Part shown: positions 9,184 through 21,194 of the stretch, in pieces
Position numbering within the stretch: the first letter of the stretch is position 1
Layout of the letters: the number at the start of each line of letters is the position of its first letter
NCBI GenBank assembly: GCA_002716945.1
Contig: PBCF01000002.1
Coordinates: 1-64,000 of the forward strand
DNA length: 64,000 bases
Source: Gammaproteobacteria bacterium
Lineage (GTDB): Bacteria > Pseudomonadota > Gammaproteobacteria > GCA-002705445 > GCA-002716945
Direction of reading: 5' to 3'
The notes under the pieces: generated by a model
What the model was told of the DNA's origin: nothing
Database searches by the model: none
What the model saw: only the letters and a program-made list of their open reading frames with translations
Position numbers and translations under genes: made by a program

Positions 9184-12100
9184 ATGAAAGAAATTTTAAA
9201 TTTATTCAAAAGAAATAATCAAGATGATGAATTTGATCATATAAAAATATCATTATCATCTCCTGATTTAATGAGATCTTGGTCTTATGGTGAAGTTAGA
9301 AAACCGGAAACAATTAATTATAGAACATTTAAACCGGAAAGAGATGGCTTGTTTTGTGCTAAGATTTTTGGACCTATCAAAGATTATGAATGTTTATGTG
9401 GAAAGTATAAGAGATTAAAACATAGAGGTGTTATTTGTGAGAAATGTGGAGTAGAAGTTACATTATCAAAAGTTAGAAGAGATCGAATGGGACATGTTGA
9501 ATTAGCATCTCCCGTAGCACATATTTGGTATTTACGATCGTTGCCGTCAAGAATTGGACTAATGCTTGATATGACTTTAAGAGAAATCGAGAAAGTTTTG
9601 TATTTTGAAGCTTATATTATACTTGATCCTGGAATGAATGAATCAGTTGTGATAAACGAAAAAGAAATTAAATTACAAAAAGGAGCTTTATTGACAGAAT
9701 CTCAATATCAACAAATAACCACTGAACATGGATTGGATATAAAAGTTGGAATGGGTGCTGAAGCCATAGAGGAATTATTAAAAGAAATTGATTTAAAAAA
9801 ATCATATGAAAGTTTAAAAGAAGAGATTAAAACCACAAAGTCTCAAGCAAAAAACAAAAGAAATGTAAAAAGATTAAAATTGATGGAATCATTTATTAAA
9901 TCTGGCAATCTACCTGAGTGGATGATTTTAAATGTTTTGCCTGTATTGCCGCCAGATTTAAGACCACTAGTTCCGCTTGAAGGTGGAAGATTTGCTACCT
10001 CAGATTTAAATGATTTATATAGGAGAGTGATTAATAGAAATAATAGACTTAAGCGTTTATTAGAATTAAAGGCGCCGGAAATAATAGTAAGAAATGAAAA
10101 AAGAATGTTACAGGAATCTGTTGACGCGTTATTGGATAATGGTCGTAGAGGGCGTGCAATTACAGGAAGCAATAAACGACCACTGAAATCACTTGCAGAT
10201 ATGATTAAAGGAAAGCAGGGGAGATTTAGGCAGAATTTATTAGGTAAAAGAGTTGATTATTCTGGTAGGTCGGTAATCGTTGTAGGGCCAACTCTAAGAT
10301 TACATCAATGTGGTATTCCTAAAAAAATGGCTCTGGAATTATTTAAGCCTCACATATTTGGAAAATTACATACAAGAGGATTAACTACGACAATTAAAGC
10401 AGCTAAAAAAGTTGTAGAAAAAGAAGGAGAAGAAGTTTGGGATATTTTAGATGAAGTAATCAAAGAATATCCAGTGCTTTTGAATAGAGCACCGACTTTA
10501 CATAGATTAGGTATACAGGCATTTGAACCAATATTGGTTGAAGGTAAAGCGATACAGCTACATCCTCTAGTTTGTGCTGCTTTTAATGCAGATTTCGACG
10601 GAGATCAGATGGCAGTACACGTGCCCCTATCTTTAGAGGCTCAAGTTGAGGCAAGGGTTTTGATGTTGTCGTCAAATAACATTTTATCGCCATCTAATGG
10701 AAGTCCTATCATAGTTCCATCTCAAGATATAGTATTGGGGTTATATTATATGTCCAGAGAAAAACCTAACGCTTTAGGCGAAGGTATGATTTTTACTGAT
10801 ATTGAAGAAGTTCATAGAGCTTATCAAAAAAAAGCTGTTGAGCTGCATGCTAAAGTTCGAGTTAGAATACAAAATACTTTAAAAGATAATTCAGACACCA
10901 AACCAAAATTAGTTGAAACAACAGTAGGAAGGGCATTATTAGCGGAAGTTATACCAAATGAAATACCTTTTGATTATATAAACAAAGATTTAGATAAAAG
11001 AGCAATTTCAGAGTTATTTGATGTTTCATATAGACTTGCAGGATTAAAATCTACAGTGATTATGGCCGATCAAATGATGTATACCGGTTTCAAATATTCA
11101 ACAATTGCAGGTGTCTCAATTGGAGTTAATGATATGGTAATCCCAGATGAGAAAGATAAAATAACTGGCAATGCTGAGAAAGAGGTAAAAAGTATAGAGA
11201 AACAATATAATTCTGGATTGTTAACAGCAGGGGAAAGGTATAATAAAGTTGTTGATATATGGTCTCACACTAACGATCAAGTTTCAAAAGCTATGATGAA
11301 ACAGTTAGGAACAGAAACAACTAAAATCTCATCAAATAAATCAGTTGAACATAAATCATTTAATTCCATCTACATGATGGCAGATTCTGGAGCTAGGGGG
11401 TCTGCAGCTCAAATTAGACAATTATCTGGTATGAGAGGACTAATGGCAAAACCAGATGGATCTATAATAGAAACACCTATTACTGCAAATTTCAGAGAAG
11501 GTTTAGATGTAATGCAATATTTTATATCAACTCATGGCGCTAGAAAAGGTTTGGCAGATACAGCATTAAAAACAGCAAACTCTGGATATTTAACAAGAAG
11601 ATTAGTTGATGTTGCACAAGATCTGGTTGTCACAGAAGATGATTGCAAAACTAATTCCGGAATATTAATGAAACCTCTCATAGAAGGGGGGGATATTGTT
11701 GAACCATTGAGAGAGAGAGTTTTAGGAAGAACTGTTCTGAAAGATGTTAAAAAGCCAAATACAGATGAAATTATTTTAGAAAAAGGAACAATGCTTGATG
11801 AAATTAATGTTGCATTATTAGAAGAAAATGTCATAGATGAGATCTGGGTTAGATCTGTCATTACCTGCGATACTAGATATGGAGTATGTGCTAAGTGCTA
11901 TGGCAGGGATTTAGCAAAAGGTACTAAAGTTGCAAATGGTGAAGCCGTTGGAGTTGTAGCCGCTCAATCAATCGGTGAACCAGGAACTCAACTTACTATG
12001 AGAACATTCCATATAGGTGGTGCAGCATCAAGAGCTGTAGCTGCTAATAGTATTGAGGTTAAAAATTCTGGTATTACAAGATTTCATAATTTAAATGTTG

Positions 12101-13425
12101 TTGTAAATACTAGCAAAGAAAAAATTGTAGTGTCTAGATCTGGAGAATTAGGAATATTAGACGATAGTGGAAGAGAAAAGGAAAGATATAAAATTCCATA
12201 TGGATCTACTATAACTATTGAGAATAATGAAAAGGTTGAGAGAGGGCAAAATGTTGTTGCATGGGATCCGCACACCACACCAATAATAACGGAGACCTCA
12301 GGAATAGTTCAATTCGTTGATTTTGTAGAAGGTGTAAGTATAGAAAATGTCACGGATGATTTAACAGGAATATCATCTATTAAGGTTAATGATTTTACTA
12401 GCGTCACATTTGATAAGAATCTTAAACCAATGGTTAAGCTAGTTGATAAAAAAGGAGCTGATTTAAATATTACAAATACTAATATACCGGCACATTATAT
12501 TTTACCGTCTAATACAACAGTTAATTTAAATAATGGTGATACAGTTGGTATTGGTGATGTAATTGCTAGGACGCCTAGAGAAACGTCTGGAACAAGAGAT
12601 ATTACTGGAGGGTTACCAAGAGTCGCAGATTTATTTGAGGCGCGTGAACCTAAAGACAAGGCAGAATTAGCTGAAAGAACAGGTATAGTATCTTTTGGTA
12701 AAGAAACAAAAGGCAAAAGAAGATTAATTATTACAGATGAAAAAGGAAACGAGCACATTCAAATGTTAGCTAAGAATAAGCTATTAAATGTTTTTGAAGG
12801 TGCAAATGTGAAAAAAGGTGAAATAATTTCTGATGGTGAATTAAATCCACATGATGTTTTAGAATATAGAGGAGTTACAGATTTAGCTGATTACCTGGTA
12901 AAAGAAGTGCAAGATGTATATAGATTACAAGGTGTTGCTATTAATGATAAACATATAGAAGTTATACTCCGTCAGATGTTAAAGAAAGTTGAGATAGTTA
13001 CATCAGGAGATACCGAATTATTAGTAGGTGAACAGATGGAAAAAAACTCAATACTCGAAATAATAGATCAGTTAAAAATCGATAAACCTGATTCAAAAAT
13101 ACCAACATTTAAACCTCTTTTATTGGGAATTACCAAAGCGTCTTTGGTGACTAGTTCATTTATTTCCGCAGCATCGTTCCAGGAAACTACTCGTGTCTTA
13201 ACGGAAGCCGCAGTAAATGGAAAGAAAGATTATTTGAGAGGGTTAAAAGAAAATGTGGTGGTTGGAAGATTAATCCCATGCGGAACTAGTTTGTCTTCTA
13301 ATAGAAATAATGTACAACTAGATAAAAAATCTATTATTGAGCAAGAAATTGCAAATGAGATGACTGCTTATAAGGATTCGGAACAAGAAAAAGCAAAGGA
13401 AGAATTACCACAAGAGACAACATAA
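9184..13425 (+). CDS. rpoC: DNA-directed RNA polymerase subunit beta'
   Basis: This is the largest polymerase subunit and carries the catalytic magnesium. The 1413-residue product contains the N-terminal zinc site ([20 protein letters not shown]), the active-site [14 protein letters not shown], the bridge helix region ([15 protein letters not shown]), the second zinc site ([17 protein letters not shown]) and the C-terminal [10 protein letters not shown]. Length and architecture match the gammaproteobacterial form. A 97-base gap with a promoter separates it from rpsL. Confidence 0.98.
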   Translation: MKEILNLFKRNNQDDEFDHIKISLSSPDLMRSWSYGEVRKPETINYRTFKPERDGLFCAKIFGPIKDYECLCGKYKRLKHRGVICEKCGVEVTLSKVRRDRMGHVELASPVAHIWYLRSLPSRIGLMLDMTLREIEKVLYFEAYIILDPGMNESVVINEKEIKLQKGALLTESQYQQITTEHGLDIKVGMGAEAIEELLKEIDLKKSYESLKEEIKTTKSQAKNKRNVKRLKLMESFIKSGNLPEWMILNVLPVLPPDLRPLVPLEGGRFATSDLNDLYRRVINRNNRLKRLLELKAPEIIVRNEKRMLQESVDALLDNGRRGRAITGSNKRPLKSLADMIKGKQGRFRQNLLGKRVDYSGRSVIVVGPTLRLHQCGIPKKMALELFKPHIFGKLHTRGLTTTIKAAKKVVEKEGEEVWDILDEVIKEYPVLLNRAPTLHRLGIQAFEPILVEGKAIQLHPLVCAAFNADFDGDQMAVHVPLSLEAQVEARVLMLSSNNILSPSNGSPIIVPSQDIVLGLYYMSREKPNALGEGMIFTDIEEVHRAYQKKAVELHAKVRVRIQNTLKDNSDTKPKLVETTVGRALLAEVIPNEIPFDYINKDLDKRAISELFDVSYRLAGLKSTVIMADQMMYTGFKYSTIAGVSIGVNDMVIPDEKDKITGNAEKEVKSIEKQYNSGLLTAGERYNKVVDIWSHTNDQVSKAMMKQLGTETTKISSNKSVEHKSFNSIYMMADSGARGSAAQIRQLSGMRGLMAKPDGSIIETPITANFREGLDVMQYFISTHGARKGLADTALKTANSGYLTRRLVDVAQDLVVTEDDCKTNSGILMKPLIEGGDIVEPLRERVLGRTVLKDVKKPNTDEIILEKGTMLDEINVALLEENVIDEIWVRSVITCDTRYGVCAKCYGRDLAKGTKVANGEAVGVVAAQSIGEPGTQLTMRTFHIGGAASRAVAANSIEVKNSGITRFHNLNVVVNTSKEKIVVSRSGELGILDDSGREKERYKIPYGSTITIENNEKVERGQNVVAWDPHTTPIITETSGIVQFVDFVEGVSIENVTDDLTGISSIKVNDFTSVTFDKNLKPMVKLVDKKGADLNITNTNIPAHYILPSNTTVNLNNGDTVGIGDVIARTPRETSGTRDITGGLPRVADLFEAREPKDKAELAERTGIVSFGKETKGKRRLIITDEKGNEHIQMLAKNKLLNVFEGANVKKGEIISDGELNPHDVLEYRGVTDLADYLVKEVQDVYRLQGVAINDKHIEVILRQMLKKVEIVTSGDTELLVGEQMEKNSILEIIDQLKIDKPDSKIPTFKPLLLGITKASLVTSSFISAASFQETTRVLTEAAVNGKKDYLRGLKENVVVGRLIPCGTSLSSNRNNVQLDKKSIIEQEIANEMTAYKDSEQEKAKEELPQETT

Positions 13426-13466
13426 ATAATATCTTTCATATTATTCATTTAAATAGCAATCTCTAC

Positions 13467-13495
13467 TTGACACATCTATGATGTACTAATAGACT
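13467..13495 (+). promoter_or_regulatory. Predicted sigma70 promoter of the rpsL operon
   Basis: A consensus -35 box TTGACA (13467-13472) is followed after 17 bases by TAGACT (13490-13495), a 4/6 match to the -10 box. Transcription would start about 20 bases before the rpsL ATG. This lies in the 97-base gap after rpoC, the longest gap between 1.9 kb and 29.8 kb, so it plausibly drives the ribosomal genes downstream. Confidence 0.6.
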
Positions 13496-13522
13496 TTTTG
13501 AAAATTATTTAATATTTGAATT

Positions 13523-13897
13523 ATGGCAACAATTAACCAATTGGTAAGAAAACCAAGAAAAAACAAGCTGACTAAAACAGCTGTTCCGGCTCTAGATGCA
13601 TGTCCTCAAAAGCGTGGTGTATGTACACGCGTATATACTACAACGCCTAAAAAACCGAATTCTGCCCTTAGAAAAGTCGCTAGAGTTAGACTAACGAATG
13701 GTCAAGAAGTTACATCATATATTGGTGGAGAAGGTCATAATTTACAAGAACACTCGGTTGTTGTAATAAGAGGTGGAAGAGTGAAAGATTTACCAGGCGT
13801 AAGATATCATATCGTTAGAGGTAGTTTAGATACACAAGGGGTTGAAAATCGCAAACAAGCGAGATCAAAATATGGGGCAAAAAGACCTAAGGGATAA
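13523..13897 (+). CDS. rpsL: 30S ribosomal protein S12
   Basis: S12 lies at the decoding centre and controls accuracy. The 124-residue product has [21 protein letters not shown] and the downstream [17 protein letters not shown]. Both lysines whose mutation gives streptomycin resistance in E. coli appear wild type (TPKKPNS and VKDLPG). It is the first gene of the str cluster, 5 bases before rpsG. Confidence 0.97.
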   Translation: MATINQLVRKPRKNKLTKTAVPALDACPQKRGVCTRVYTTTPKKPNSALRKVARVRLTNGQEVTSYIGGEGHNLQEHSVVVIRGGRVKDLPGVRYHIVRGSLDTQGVENRKQARSKYGAKRPKG

Positions 13898-13902
13898 ATT
13901 GT

Positions 13903-14373
13903 ATGCCAAGAAAAAGAGATATACAAAGAAGAAAAATTAATCCAGATCCAATATACAAAAGCGTCTCTCTTTCTAGGTTTACAAATATGATCATGGTAGA
14001 TGGAAAGAAAAGAGTTGCTGAAAAAATAATTTATGATGCTCTTAATATTATGTCAAAAAAAAATAAAAACGATCCACTAGAAACAATGGATAAAGCATTA
14101 CAAAATGTTGGACCTTCGGTTGAAGTAAAATCTAGACGTGTTGGTGGTTCGAACTACCAAGTACCAGTCGAAGTTAATTCAAGAAGAAGAATGTCATTAG
14201 CTATGAGATGGATAATTGAAGCTGCAATAAAAAGGAATGAAAAATCTATGAAACATAAAATAGCATCTGAATTATTAGATGCTTCTGACAATAAAGGATC
14301 TGCAGTAAAGAAAAAAGAAGATGTACATAGAATGGCTGAAGCTAATAAGGCTTTTGCTCATTATAGATGGTAA
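13903..14373 (+). CDS. rpsG: 30S ribosomal protein S7
   Basis: S7 starts assembly of the 30S head and contacts E-site tRNA. In E. coli it is the autogenous regulator of the str operon. The 156-residue product begins [16 protein letters not shown] and contains the conserved [11 protein letters not shown] and the C-terminal [15 protein letters not shown]. It lies 3 bases before fusA. Confidence 0.97.
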   Translation: MPRKRDIQRRKINPDPIYKSVSLSRFTNMIMVDGKKRVAEKIIYDALNIMSKKNKNDPLETMDKALQNVGPSVEVKSRRVGGSNYQVPVEVNSRRRMSLAMRWIIEAAIKRNEKSMKHKIASELLDASDNKGSAVKKKEDVHRMAEANKAFAHYRW

Positions 14374-14376
14374 ATT

Positions 14377-16476
14377 ATGGCAAGAAATACACCAATTGAG
14401 AAATATAGAAATATTGGAATAATGGCTCACATTGATGCTGGCAAGACCACTACTACAGAAAGGGTCCTTTATTATACAGGTGTCTCGCACAAAATAGGTG
14501 AAGTGCATGATGGTGCAGCTACTATGGATTGGATGGAACAAGAGCAAGAACGAGGTATAACAATAACATCTGCAGCAACGACATGTTTTTGGAAAGGTAG
14601 TGATGAACAATATCCAGAACACAGAATTAATATTATTGACACACCTGGACATGTTGATTTCACAATTGAAGTTGAGAGGTCACTCAGAGTTCTTGATGGT
14701 GCAGTTGCAGTATTTTGTGCAGTTGGTGGAGTTGAACCTCAATCAGAAACGGTGTGGAGACAAGCTAATAAATATCATGTGCCAAGAATGGCATTTGTTA
14801 ATAAAATGGATAGAGCGGGAGCAGATTTTTTTAGAGTAGCAGATCAAATCAAAACCAGACTTGGTTCTATTCCAATTCCACTTCAAATACCAATAGGCTC
14901 TGAAGATGCTTTCAAGGGTGTTGTAGATTTAATTAAAATGAAAGCAATAACATGGGATGAAGAATCTAAAGGAATGAAATTTGAGATATCTGATATACCA
15001 AATGAATTAGCTGACGATGCAAAAAAATATAGAGAAGAACTTTTGGAGACTGCTGCAGAAGCAAACGAGCAACTGATGGACGAATATCTAAACAAAGGAG
15101 AATTAAACGAGGAACAAATTATACAAGGAATTAGAGCTAGGACTCTTTCCAATGAAATTGTTCCTATGATGTGTGGTTCTGCATTTAAGAATAAAGGAGT
15201 ACAAGCTATGTTAGATGCAGTTATTAATTTTATGCCATCACCTATAGATGTACCTGCAATAACTGGTACATTGAATGATAAAAATCAAACCGAGGAAAAA
15301 CGAGAATCTTCTGATGATGAACCATTTTCGTCATTAGCATTTAAAATTGCTACAGATCCATTTGTTGGTTCTTTAGCATTCTTCAGAGTATATTCAGGAG
15401 TTCTTAAATCTGGTGATACTGTTTTTAATGCAGTAACAGAAAAAAAAGAAAGAATTGGTAGAATTTTACAAATGCATGCTAACTCCCGTGAAGAAATTAA
15501 GGAAGTTAGAGCTGGAGATATAGCAGCTGCAGTTGGTTTGAAGCAAGTTACTACAGGCGATACACTTTGCACGCCAGATTCTGTAATAACTTTGGAAAGA
15601 ATGGAGTTCCCAGAACCAGTTATATCAATTGCAGTAGAACCCAAAACTAAAGAAGATCAAGAAAAAATGGGTATTGCTCTTGGGAAACTTGCACAAGAAG
15701 ATCCATCTTTTAGAGTTTCTACAGATGAAGAATCAAATCAAACTATAATCTCAGGAATGGGTGAATTACATCTAGAAATTATTGTAGATAGATTAAAAAG
15801 AGAATTTAATGTTGAAGCAAATGTAGGTAAGCCCCAAGTGGCTTATAGAGAAACTATTAAAAATACTATTGAACAAGAGGCCAAGTATATTAAACAAAGT
15901 GGAGGTAGGGGGCAGTATGGGCATGTCTGGCTTAAGCTCGAACCACAAGAATCTGGAAAAGGGTATGAATTTGTAAATGAAATAGTCGGAGGAACTATAC
16001 CAAAAGAATTTATTAACCCAGTTGACAAAGGTATAAAAGAACAAATGGAAAATGGTGTAATCGGTGGATTTCCAGTAGTTGATGTAAAAGTTACACTTTA
16101 TGATGGATCATTTCATGATGTAGACTCAAGTGAGGTTGCATTTAAAGTTGCAGGTTCAATGGCATTTAAAGAAGGAGCCAAAAAAGCAAATGCTGTTTTA
16201 TTGGAGCCGGTTATGAAAGTAGAAGCTGTAACACCGAAAGATTATTTAGGAGATGTAACTGGAGATCTTAATCGTAGAAGAGGAATTGTATTGGGTATGG
16301 AAGAAAGCGTTGCAGGAAATATTGTAAAAGCTTCAGTACCATTAGCTGAAATGTTTGGATATGCAACAGATTTAAGATCTATGACGCAGGGAAGAGCTAC
16401 ATACACTATGGAGTTTGAAAAATATTCCGAGATTCCAAACAATATAGCAGAAGCATTAATTCAAAAGGCATCTTAA
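14377..16476 (+). CDS. fusA: Elongation factor G, main copy
   Basis: This is the ribosomal translocase GTPase. The 699-residue product is full length: G1 [15 protein letters not shown] near residue 19, EQERGITI switch, [17 protein letters not shown], then domains II-V including [28 protein letters not shown] and [16 protein letters not shown]. Codon use is like its neighbours, with mostly AGA arginine. It is therefore likely the native EF-G, in contrast to the partial paralogue at the left edge. The stop is followed one base later by rpsJ, so the tufA gene usually found here is missing. Confidence 0.98.
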   Translation: MARNTPIEKYRNIGIMAHIDAGKTTTTERVLYYTGVSHKIGEVHDGAATMDWMEQEQERGITITSAATTCFWKGSDEQYPEHRINIIDTPGHVDFTIEVERSLRVLDGAVAVFCAVGGVEPQSETVWRQANKYHVPRMAFVNKMDRAGADFFRVADQIKTRLGSIPIPLQIPIGSEDAFKGVVDLIKMKAITWDEESKGMKFEISDIPNELADDAKKYREELLETAAEANEQLMDEYLNKGELNEEQIIQGIRARTLSNEIVPMMCGSAFKNKGVQAMLDAVINFMPSPIDVPAITGTLNDKNQTEEKRESSDDEPFSSLAFKIATDPFVGSLAFFRVYSGVLKSGDTVFNAVTEKKERIGRILQMHANSREEIKEVRAGDIAAAVGLKQVTTGDTLCTPDSVITLERMEFPEPVISIAVEPKTKEDQEKMGIALGKLAQEDPSFRVSTDEESNQTIISGMGELHLEIIVDRLKREFNVEANVGKPQVAYRETIKNTIEQEAKYIKQSGGRGQYGHVWLKLEPQESGKGYEFVNEIVGGTIPKEFINPVDKGIKEQMENGVIGGFPVVDVKVTLYDGSFHDVDSSEVAFKVAGSMAFKEGAKKANAVLLEPVMKVEAVTPKDYLGDVTGDLNRRRGIVLGMEESVAGNIVKASVPLAEMFGYATDLRSMTQGRATYTMEFEKYSEIPNNIAEALIQKAS

Positions 16477-16477
16477 A

Positions 16478-16801
16478 ATGGCAAGAAGAAAAAAAGCACA
16501 AACTATAAGAATAAGATTAAAAACATTTGACCATAAATTAATAGATTTATCAGCAAAAGAAATTCTTGAAACTGCTAAAAGAACTGGGGCAAGAGTTCTT
16601 GGACCTATTCCATTACCAACAAAAAAAGAGCGATTTACCATATTAATTTCACCACATGTTGATAAAGACGCGAGAGATCAATATGAAATTCGTACCCATA
16701 AAAGACTAATGGAAATAGTTGAGCCAACTGACAAAACAGTGGATGCTTTGATGAAACTTGACTTAGCCGCTGGTGTTGATGTTCAAATAGAATTAAATTA
16801 A
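16478..16801 (+). CDS. rpsJ: 30S ribosomal protein S10
   Basis: S10 (NusE) is part of the 30S head and also binds NusB and NusG during antitermination. The 107-residue product shows [37 protein letters not shown] and the end [12 protein letters not shown]. It directly follows fusA. A 95-base AT-rich gap separates it from rplC. That gap contains an isolated TATAAT (16822-16827) without a good -35 box and a T-run near 16855; I cannot assign a promoter or terminator there. Confidence 0.97.
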   Translation: MARRKKAQTIRIRLKTFDHKLIDLSAKEILETAKRTGARVLGPIPLPTKKERFTILISPHVDKDARDQYEIRTHKRLMEIVEPTDKTVDALMKLDLAAGVDVQIELN

Positions 16802-16896
16802 CTTTTTTCCCAAAAAACCTATATAATATGCTGATTTTATGTTAAGATTTGGCGTTTTTTTATATAAATTAACTTTGTCATTTTGAGGATAATAAA

Positions 16897-17742
16897 ATGA
16901 GTCTCGGCATGATAGGCCAAAAGGCTGGTATGACAAGAATTTTTGATGGATCTGGTATATCTGTACCAGTGACAGCGATAAACTTTGCTCCAAATTATAT
17001 TATACAAGTTAAAACTCATGAAAAAGATGGGTATAATGCCGTCCAAATAGGATACGGTAAGAAAAAAGAGAATAATTCTAATAAAGCGATCCAAGGACAT
17101 TATAAAAAATCTAATATTCCAGCAACACAAGGATTAATCGAATTTCGAACAAACAATAATAATTCAGAAAATTATCAATTAGGGCAACAAATCGATCTTA
17201 ATATTTTCAAAGTTGGAGAACATGTAGATATAACAGGCACAACTATTGGTAAAGGTTTTCAGGGAGGAGTTAAAAGACATCATTTCAAAACACAAGATGC
17301 AACTCATGGAAACTCATTATCTCATCGTGCTCTTGGATCTACTGGACAATGCCAAGATCCAGGCAGAGTATTTAAAGGAAAGAAAATGGCAGGTCAACTT
17401 GGAAATAAAAAAAATACAATTCAAAATTTAGTTATAGTGAAAATTATTCCGGAAGATAATATTATTCTCGTTAAAGGCTCTGTACCAGGATATAAGGGTT
17501 CAAATTTAATAGTTAGACATACACAAAAAAAATACGTTGTTAGAGATATATTAGAAGCTGCCAAATTAAACCAACAAGAAGAAAATACCGAGAAGTCTAA
17601 AAAGAAAACTAAATCAGAAGGTACAGAAACAGATGAGCTAAAAAAAGAAGAGAATAAAACAAATAATTCAGAAAACAAAAAACCCCCTAAAGAAACCTCA
17701 GATAATACCGAAGATAAAAAAAATGAAGACAAGAAGGCATAA
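16897..17742 (+). CDS. rplC: 50S ribosomal protein L3 with charged C-terminal extension
   Basis: L3 is an early 23S rRNA-binding protein near the peptidyl transferase centre. The L3 fold is complete: MIGQKAGMTRIFDGSG at the start, GTTIGKGFQGGVKRHHF, and the loop GSTGQCQDPGRVFKGKKMAGQ with the glutamine that PrmB methylates in E. coli. The protein is 281 residues against about 209 in E. coli. The last ~55-60 residues (from about 17577) are a low-complexity Lys/Glu/Asn/Thr tail with no hydrophobic core, probably disordered. Alphaproteobacterial L3 proteins are known to carry C-terminal tails, but of different, alanine-rich composition. GAGG precedes the start. Confidence 0.97.
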   Translation: MSLGMIGQKAGMTRIFDGSGISVPVTAINFAPNYIIQVKTHEKDGYNAVQIGYGKKKENNSNKAIQGHYKKSNIPATQGLIEFRTNNNNSENYQLGQQIDLNIFKVGEHVDITGTTIGKGFQGGVKRHHFKTQDATHGNSLSHRALGSTGQCQDPGRVFKGKKMAGQLGNKKNTIQNLVIVKIIPEDNIILVKGSVPGYKGSNLIVRHTQKKYVVRDILEAAKLNQQEENTEKSKKKTKSEGTETDELKKEENKTNNSENKKPPKETSDNTEDKKNEDKKA

Positions 17743-17745
17743 TCA

Positions 17746-18324
17746 ATGACCAAAATAGAATTAAGTAAAATATTTAAAAAACAATTCAATGAATCGCTTG
17801 TTCATCAAGTTACTGTTGATTTTTTGTCTAATCAAAGACTATTTACAAAGGGACTCAAAAACCGTTCCGATGTAAGTGGTGGTGGTGCTAAACCCAGACC
17901 TCAGAAAGGTTCTGGTCGAGCAAGAGCCGGGACTTCTAGAAATCCAATATGGCGTGGTGGAGGTGTTACATTCGCACCAACAAAAAACAAAAGTACTAAA
18001 AAAATTAATAAAAAAATGTATAAAAACGCTTTGAATTGTATTCTTTCTGAACTTTTAAGAAAAAAACGATTACATGTAGTTAAGGATTTGAAAGTTGATA
18101 AACCTAAAACAAAACTTTTTTTAAAAATACTCAAGAGTTTAAAAATAGATAATTCACTAGTAGTCACAGATGAAAGTAAAATTAATAATTTTTTAGCTGC
18201 TAGAAATATAAAAGATATAGAAATTATTTCTGTAAATGATATTAATCCATTTAATTTAATGAAATACGATAATGTAATAATTGATTCGTCTATAGTAGAA
18301 AAATTGGAAAAAATAACATCATGA
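17746..18324 (+). CDS. rplD: 50S ribosomal protein L4
   Basis: L4 lines the nascent peptide exit tunnel; in E. coli it represses the S10 operon. The 192-residue product contains the tunnel loop GAKPRPQKGSGRARAGTSR and NPIWRGGGVTFAP. The C-terminal half is more divergent but of normal length. It overlaps rplW by 4 bases. Confidence 0.96.
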   Translation: MTKIELSKIFKKQFNESLVHQVTVDFLSNQRLFTKGLKNRSDVSGGGAKPRPQKGSGRARAGTSRNPIWRGGGVTFAPTKNKSTKKINKKMYKNALNCILSELLRKKRLHVVKDLKVDKPKTKLFLKILKSLKIDNSLVVTDESKINNFLAARNIKDIEIISVNDINPFNLMKYDNVIIDSSIVEKLEKITS

Positions 18325-18623
18325 ATAATCAACGACTAGCTAAAATAATATTATCTCCCCGTGTGTCAGAGAAATCTGCATTACGCGCTGATACTGAAAA
18401 TCAGCATGTTTTTTCTGTATGTAAAGATGCCACCAAATTAGAAGTAAAAAAAGCTGTGGAAAAAATGTTTGAAGTAAAAGTAAAAGGAGTAACAATTTTG
18501 AATATTAAAGGGAAATTGAAAAGAGTAGGACGATCATATGGCAAAAGAAAAGATTGGAAAAAAGCTTATGTTAGTTTACAGGACGGGTTTGATATTAGTT
18601 ATGGAGAAGGAGAAAATAAATGA
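18321..18623 (+). CDS. rplW: 50S ribosomal protein L23
   Basis: L23 sits at the tunnel exit and is the docking site for trigger factor and SRP. The 100-residue product has [20 protein letters not shown] at its start and a [18 protein letters not shown] stretch typical of the family. It overlaps rplB by 4 bases (ATGA). Confidence 0.96.
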   Translation: MNNQRLAKIILSPRVSEKSALRADTENQHVFSVCKDATKLEVKKAVEKMFEVKVKGVTILNIKGKLKRVGRSYGKRKDWKKAYVSLQDGFDISYGEGENK

Positions 18624-19456
18624 CATTAATAAAGTCAAAACCAACTTCGCCAGGTAGAAGATTTAGAGTAAAAATTTCTGACGTAGATTTATACAAAGGT
18701 AAACCATATAAACCTTTAATCGAAAAAAACAAAAAGACCGGTGGAAGAAATAATCAAGGTAGAATAACTACAAGACACATAGGCGGAGGACATAAAAAGA
18801 AATATAGAATTATTGATTTTAAAAGAGATAAAGAAAATATGCCTGCTAAAGTTGAAAGATTGGAGTACGATCCAAACAGAAATGCAAATATAGCACTTAT
18901 TCAATACGATGATGGTGAAAGAAGATACATAATAGCACCAAAAGATTTGAAAATTGGAGACACAGTTATTTCTGGCTCTAATTCTGCCATATCAGTTGGA
19001 AACACTCTTCCGTTAAAAGAAATACCTGTTGGTACTCAAGTTCATTGTATAGAAATGAAGCCAGGCAAGGGAGCGCAAATAGCTAGAGCCGCTGGCACCG
19101 TCGCTCAAATAGTCGCTATGGAGGGTAATTATGTAACTGTCAAACTTAGATCTGGTGAGCTGAGAAAAATATTAAATAAATGCAAAGCAACCATTGGAGA
19201 GGTTGGTAATAGTGAATATAATTTACAGGCTCATGGTAAAGCTGGTGCAAAAAGATGGCTTGGTATAAGACCAACTGTGAGAGGTGTGGCAATGAACCCA
19301 ATAGATCATCCTCATGGAGGTGGTGAAGGAAAAACTTCTGGTGGAAGAGATCCAGTATCTCCTAAGGGTGTACCTACAAAAGGATTTAAAACACGATCAA
19401 ATAAGAGAACAAATAATATGATTGTGAAAAGACGAACCAACAAAAAGAGAAAATAA
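18620..19456 (+). CDS. rplB: 50S ribosomal protein L2
   Basis: L2 is needed for subunit association and peptidyl transferase activity. The 278-residue product contains [19 protein letters not shown], the conserved [17 protein letters not shown] with the functionally important histidine, and a basic C-terminal end. It has the usual length and context between rplW and rpsS. Confidence 0.98.
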   Translation: MTLIKSKPTSPGRRFRVKISDVDLYKGKPYKPLIEKNKKTGGRNNQGRITTRHIGGGHKKKYRIIDFKRDKENMPAKVERLEYDPNRNANIALIQYDDGERRYIIAPKDLKIGDTVISGSNSAISVGNTLPLKEIPVGTQVHCIEMKPGKGAQIARAAGTVAQIVAMEGNYVTVKLRSGELRKILNKCKATIGEVGNSEYNLQAHGKAGAKRWLGIRPTVRGVAMNPIDHPHGGGEGKTSGGRDPVSPKGVPTKGFKTRSNKRTNNMIVKRRTNKKRK

Positions 19457-19459
19457 AAA

Positions 19460-19738
19460 ATGACTAGATCTTTAAAAAAAGGACCATTTATTGATTATCA
19501 TCTTCAAGACAAGATAGATAAAGCACTAGAATCTAACGATAAAAAACCAATTAAAACTTGGTCTAGAAGATCAGTAATTTCTCCCGACATGGTAGGCCTA
19601 ACATTTTCAGTACATAATGGAAAACAGCATGTACCCGTGTATGTTACAGAGAATATGGTTGGACATAAACTAGGTGAGTTTTCGCCTACTAGAGTTTTTA
19701 AAGGTCATTCCGGAGACAGAAAAGCTAAGGTAAAATAA
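19460..19738 (+). CDS. rpsS: 30S ribosomal protein S19
   Basis: S19 lies in the 30S head next to the A-site tRNA and bridge B1a. The 92-residue product starts [15 protein letters not shown] and contains [16 protein letters not shown] and [16 protein letters not shown], all diagnostic. rplV begins one base after its stop. Confidence 0.97.
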   Translation: MTRSLKKGPFIDYHLQDKIDKALESNDKKPIKTWSRRSVISPDMVGLTFSVHNGKQHVPVYVTENMVGHKLGEFSPTRVFKGHSGDRKAKVK

Positions 19739-19739
19739 T

Positions 19740-20081
19740 ATGGATACTAGAGCAATTTCTAAATATCAAAGAATATCAGCACAGAAGTGTAGATTAGTTG
19801 CTGATTCTGTTCGTGGGTTGAAGGTTGAACAAGCGTTAGACTTTTTAAATTTTGATAAGAAAAAAGCGTCACGTATGATTTTAAAAGTTTTAGAATCAGC
19901 TGTGGCTAATGCCGAAAATAATCATTCAAGCGATATTGACACTCTAAAAGTAAAAAATGTTTTAGTGAATGAAGGCCCATCTCAGAAGAGACACGTACCA
20001 AGAGCTAGAGGAAGAGTAAATCAGATTTTAAAAAGAACAAGCCATATAACTGTTGTAGTAACAGATGGTAAAGAGGTTTAA
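19740..20081 (+). CDS. rplV: 50S ribosomal protein L22
   Basis: L22 lines the exit tunnel with L4. The 113-residue product has [21 protein letters not shown] at its start and the hairpin region [21 protein letters not shown] that reaches into the tunnel. It has the standard position before rpsC. Confidence 0.96.
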   Translation: MDTRAISKYQRISAQKCRLVADSVRGLKVEQALDFLNFDKKKASRMILKVLESAVANAENNHSSDIDTLKVKNVLVNEGPSQKRHVPRARGRVNQILKRTSHITVVVTDGKEV

Positions 20082-20083
20082 TT

Positions 20084-20803
20084 ATGGGACAAAAAGTACA
20101 TCCAACTGGAATAAGATTAGGAATAGCCACTGATTGGAATTCGAAATGGTATGCCAACAGTCGTGAATTTCCTCGATTTCTAATGGAAGATATTAAAATT
20201 AGAGAATATTTGAAAAAAGAACTAAAACAAGCTTCTATTAGTAAAATTGCAATAGAGAGACCTACTAAAGAGGCTGTAATTACTATTTATACATCTAGAC
20301 CTGGTATTGTCATAGGTAAAAAAGGAGAAGATATTGAAAAATATAAAGATAAAATTGGCGTTATATTAGGGATAGATAAAAAAACTGTGAAAATTAATGT
20401 TAAGGAAATAAGGAAACCTGAGCTTGATGCGCAGTTAGTATCAGAAGGCATAGCCCAACAATTAGAAAGAAGAATTATGTATAGAAGAGCTATGAAAAGA
20501 GCAGTTACGAATACGATGAGATTAGGAGCTTTAGGTATTAAAGTTAATGTTGCTGGCAGATTAAATGGAGCTGAAATAGCCAGAAGTGAATGGTATAGAG
20601 AAGGTAGAGTTCCATTACACACATTAAAAGCTCATATAGATTATGGATTTTCTGAAGCACAAACTACTTACGGGATTATAGGTATCAAAGTTTGGATTTA
20701 TCAAGAACAATTAGAAGAAGATAACGATCTTAATGAAAAAACTACTGCTAAGTCAAAAAAATTAAAAACGGAAGGAAAAAATGTTACAACCAAAAAAGAC
20801 TAA
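20084..20803 (+). CDS. rpsC: 30S ribosomal protein S3
   Basis: S3 guards the mRNA entry channel and has helicase activity with S4. The 239-residue product starts [14 protein letters not shown], has the KH motif ([17 protein letters not shown]) and the C-terminal [19 protein letters not shown]. After the core there is a short basic, low-complexity tail. Its end overlaps the start of rplP by 23 bases. Confidence 0.97.
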   Translation: MGQKVHPTGIRLGIATDWNSKWYANSREFPRFLMEDIKIREYLKKELKQASISKIAIERPTKEAVITIYTSRPGIVIGKKGEDIEKYKDKIGVILGIDKKTVKINVKEIRKPELDAQLVSEGIAQQLERRIMYRRAMKRAVTNTMRLGALGIKVNVAGRLNGAEIARSEWYREGRVPLHTLKAHIDYGFSEAQTTYGIIGIKVWIYQEQLEEDNDLNEKTTAKSKKLKTEGKNVTTKKD

Positions 20804-21194
20804 ATTTAGAAAGCAGCAAAAAGGTAGGCTTAGAGGATGTGCAACTTCTGGAGCTAAAGTAAGTTTTGGCGAGTATGGCTTAAAAGCAGTAACTAGAGGT
20901 AGAGTTACAGCTAGACAAATCGAAGCTGCAAGACGAGCTATGACTCGTTTTATAAAAAGGAATGGGAAAGTTTGGATAAGGATTTTTCCAGATGTACCTA
21001 TCACAAAAAAACCTATAGAGGTAAGAATGGGTAAAGGAAAGGGTAATGTAGAATATTGGGTTGCCAAAATTCAGCCTGGAAAAGTTCTGTATGAAATGGA
21101 AGGTGTTTCTGAAGATGTTGCAAGAGAAGCATTCAGACTTGCCTCGGCCAAATTACCTGTTATGACTACTTTTGTAACGAGGACACTAATGTAA
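20781..21194 (+). CDS. rplP: 50S ribosomal protein L16
   Basis: L16 organises the A-site region of the large subunit. The 137-residue product starts [16 protein letters not shown] and contains [21 protein letters not shown] and [13 protein letters not shown]. The start lies inside rpsC, but the N-terminus matches the family exactly, so the 23-base overlap is accepted. It shares one base with rpmC. Confidence 0.97.
   Translation: MLQPKKTKFRKQQKGRLRGCATSGAKVSFGEYGLKAVTRGRVTARQIEAARRAMTRFIKRNGKVWIRIFPDVPITKKPIEVRMGKGKGNVEYWVAKIQPGKVLYEMEGVSEDVAREAFRLASAKLPVMTTFVTRTLM

Noticed and set aside
14600-14839. Plus-strand 79-codon frame inside fusA
   Set aside because: Out-of-frame with a complete EF-G gene; no independent support.
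16802-16896. Possible promoter or terminator between rpsJ and rplC
   Set aside because: TATAAT at 16822 has no -35 at 16-18 bases, and the A-run/T-run pair (16812-16818 with 16854-16860) is too weak a stem to call a terminator.
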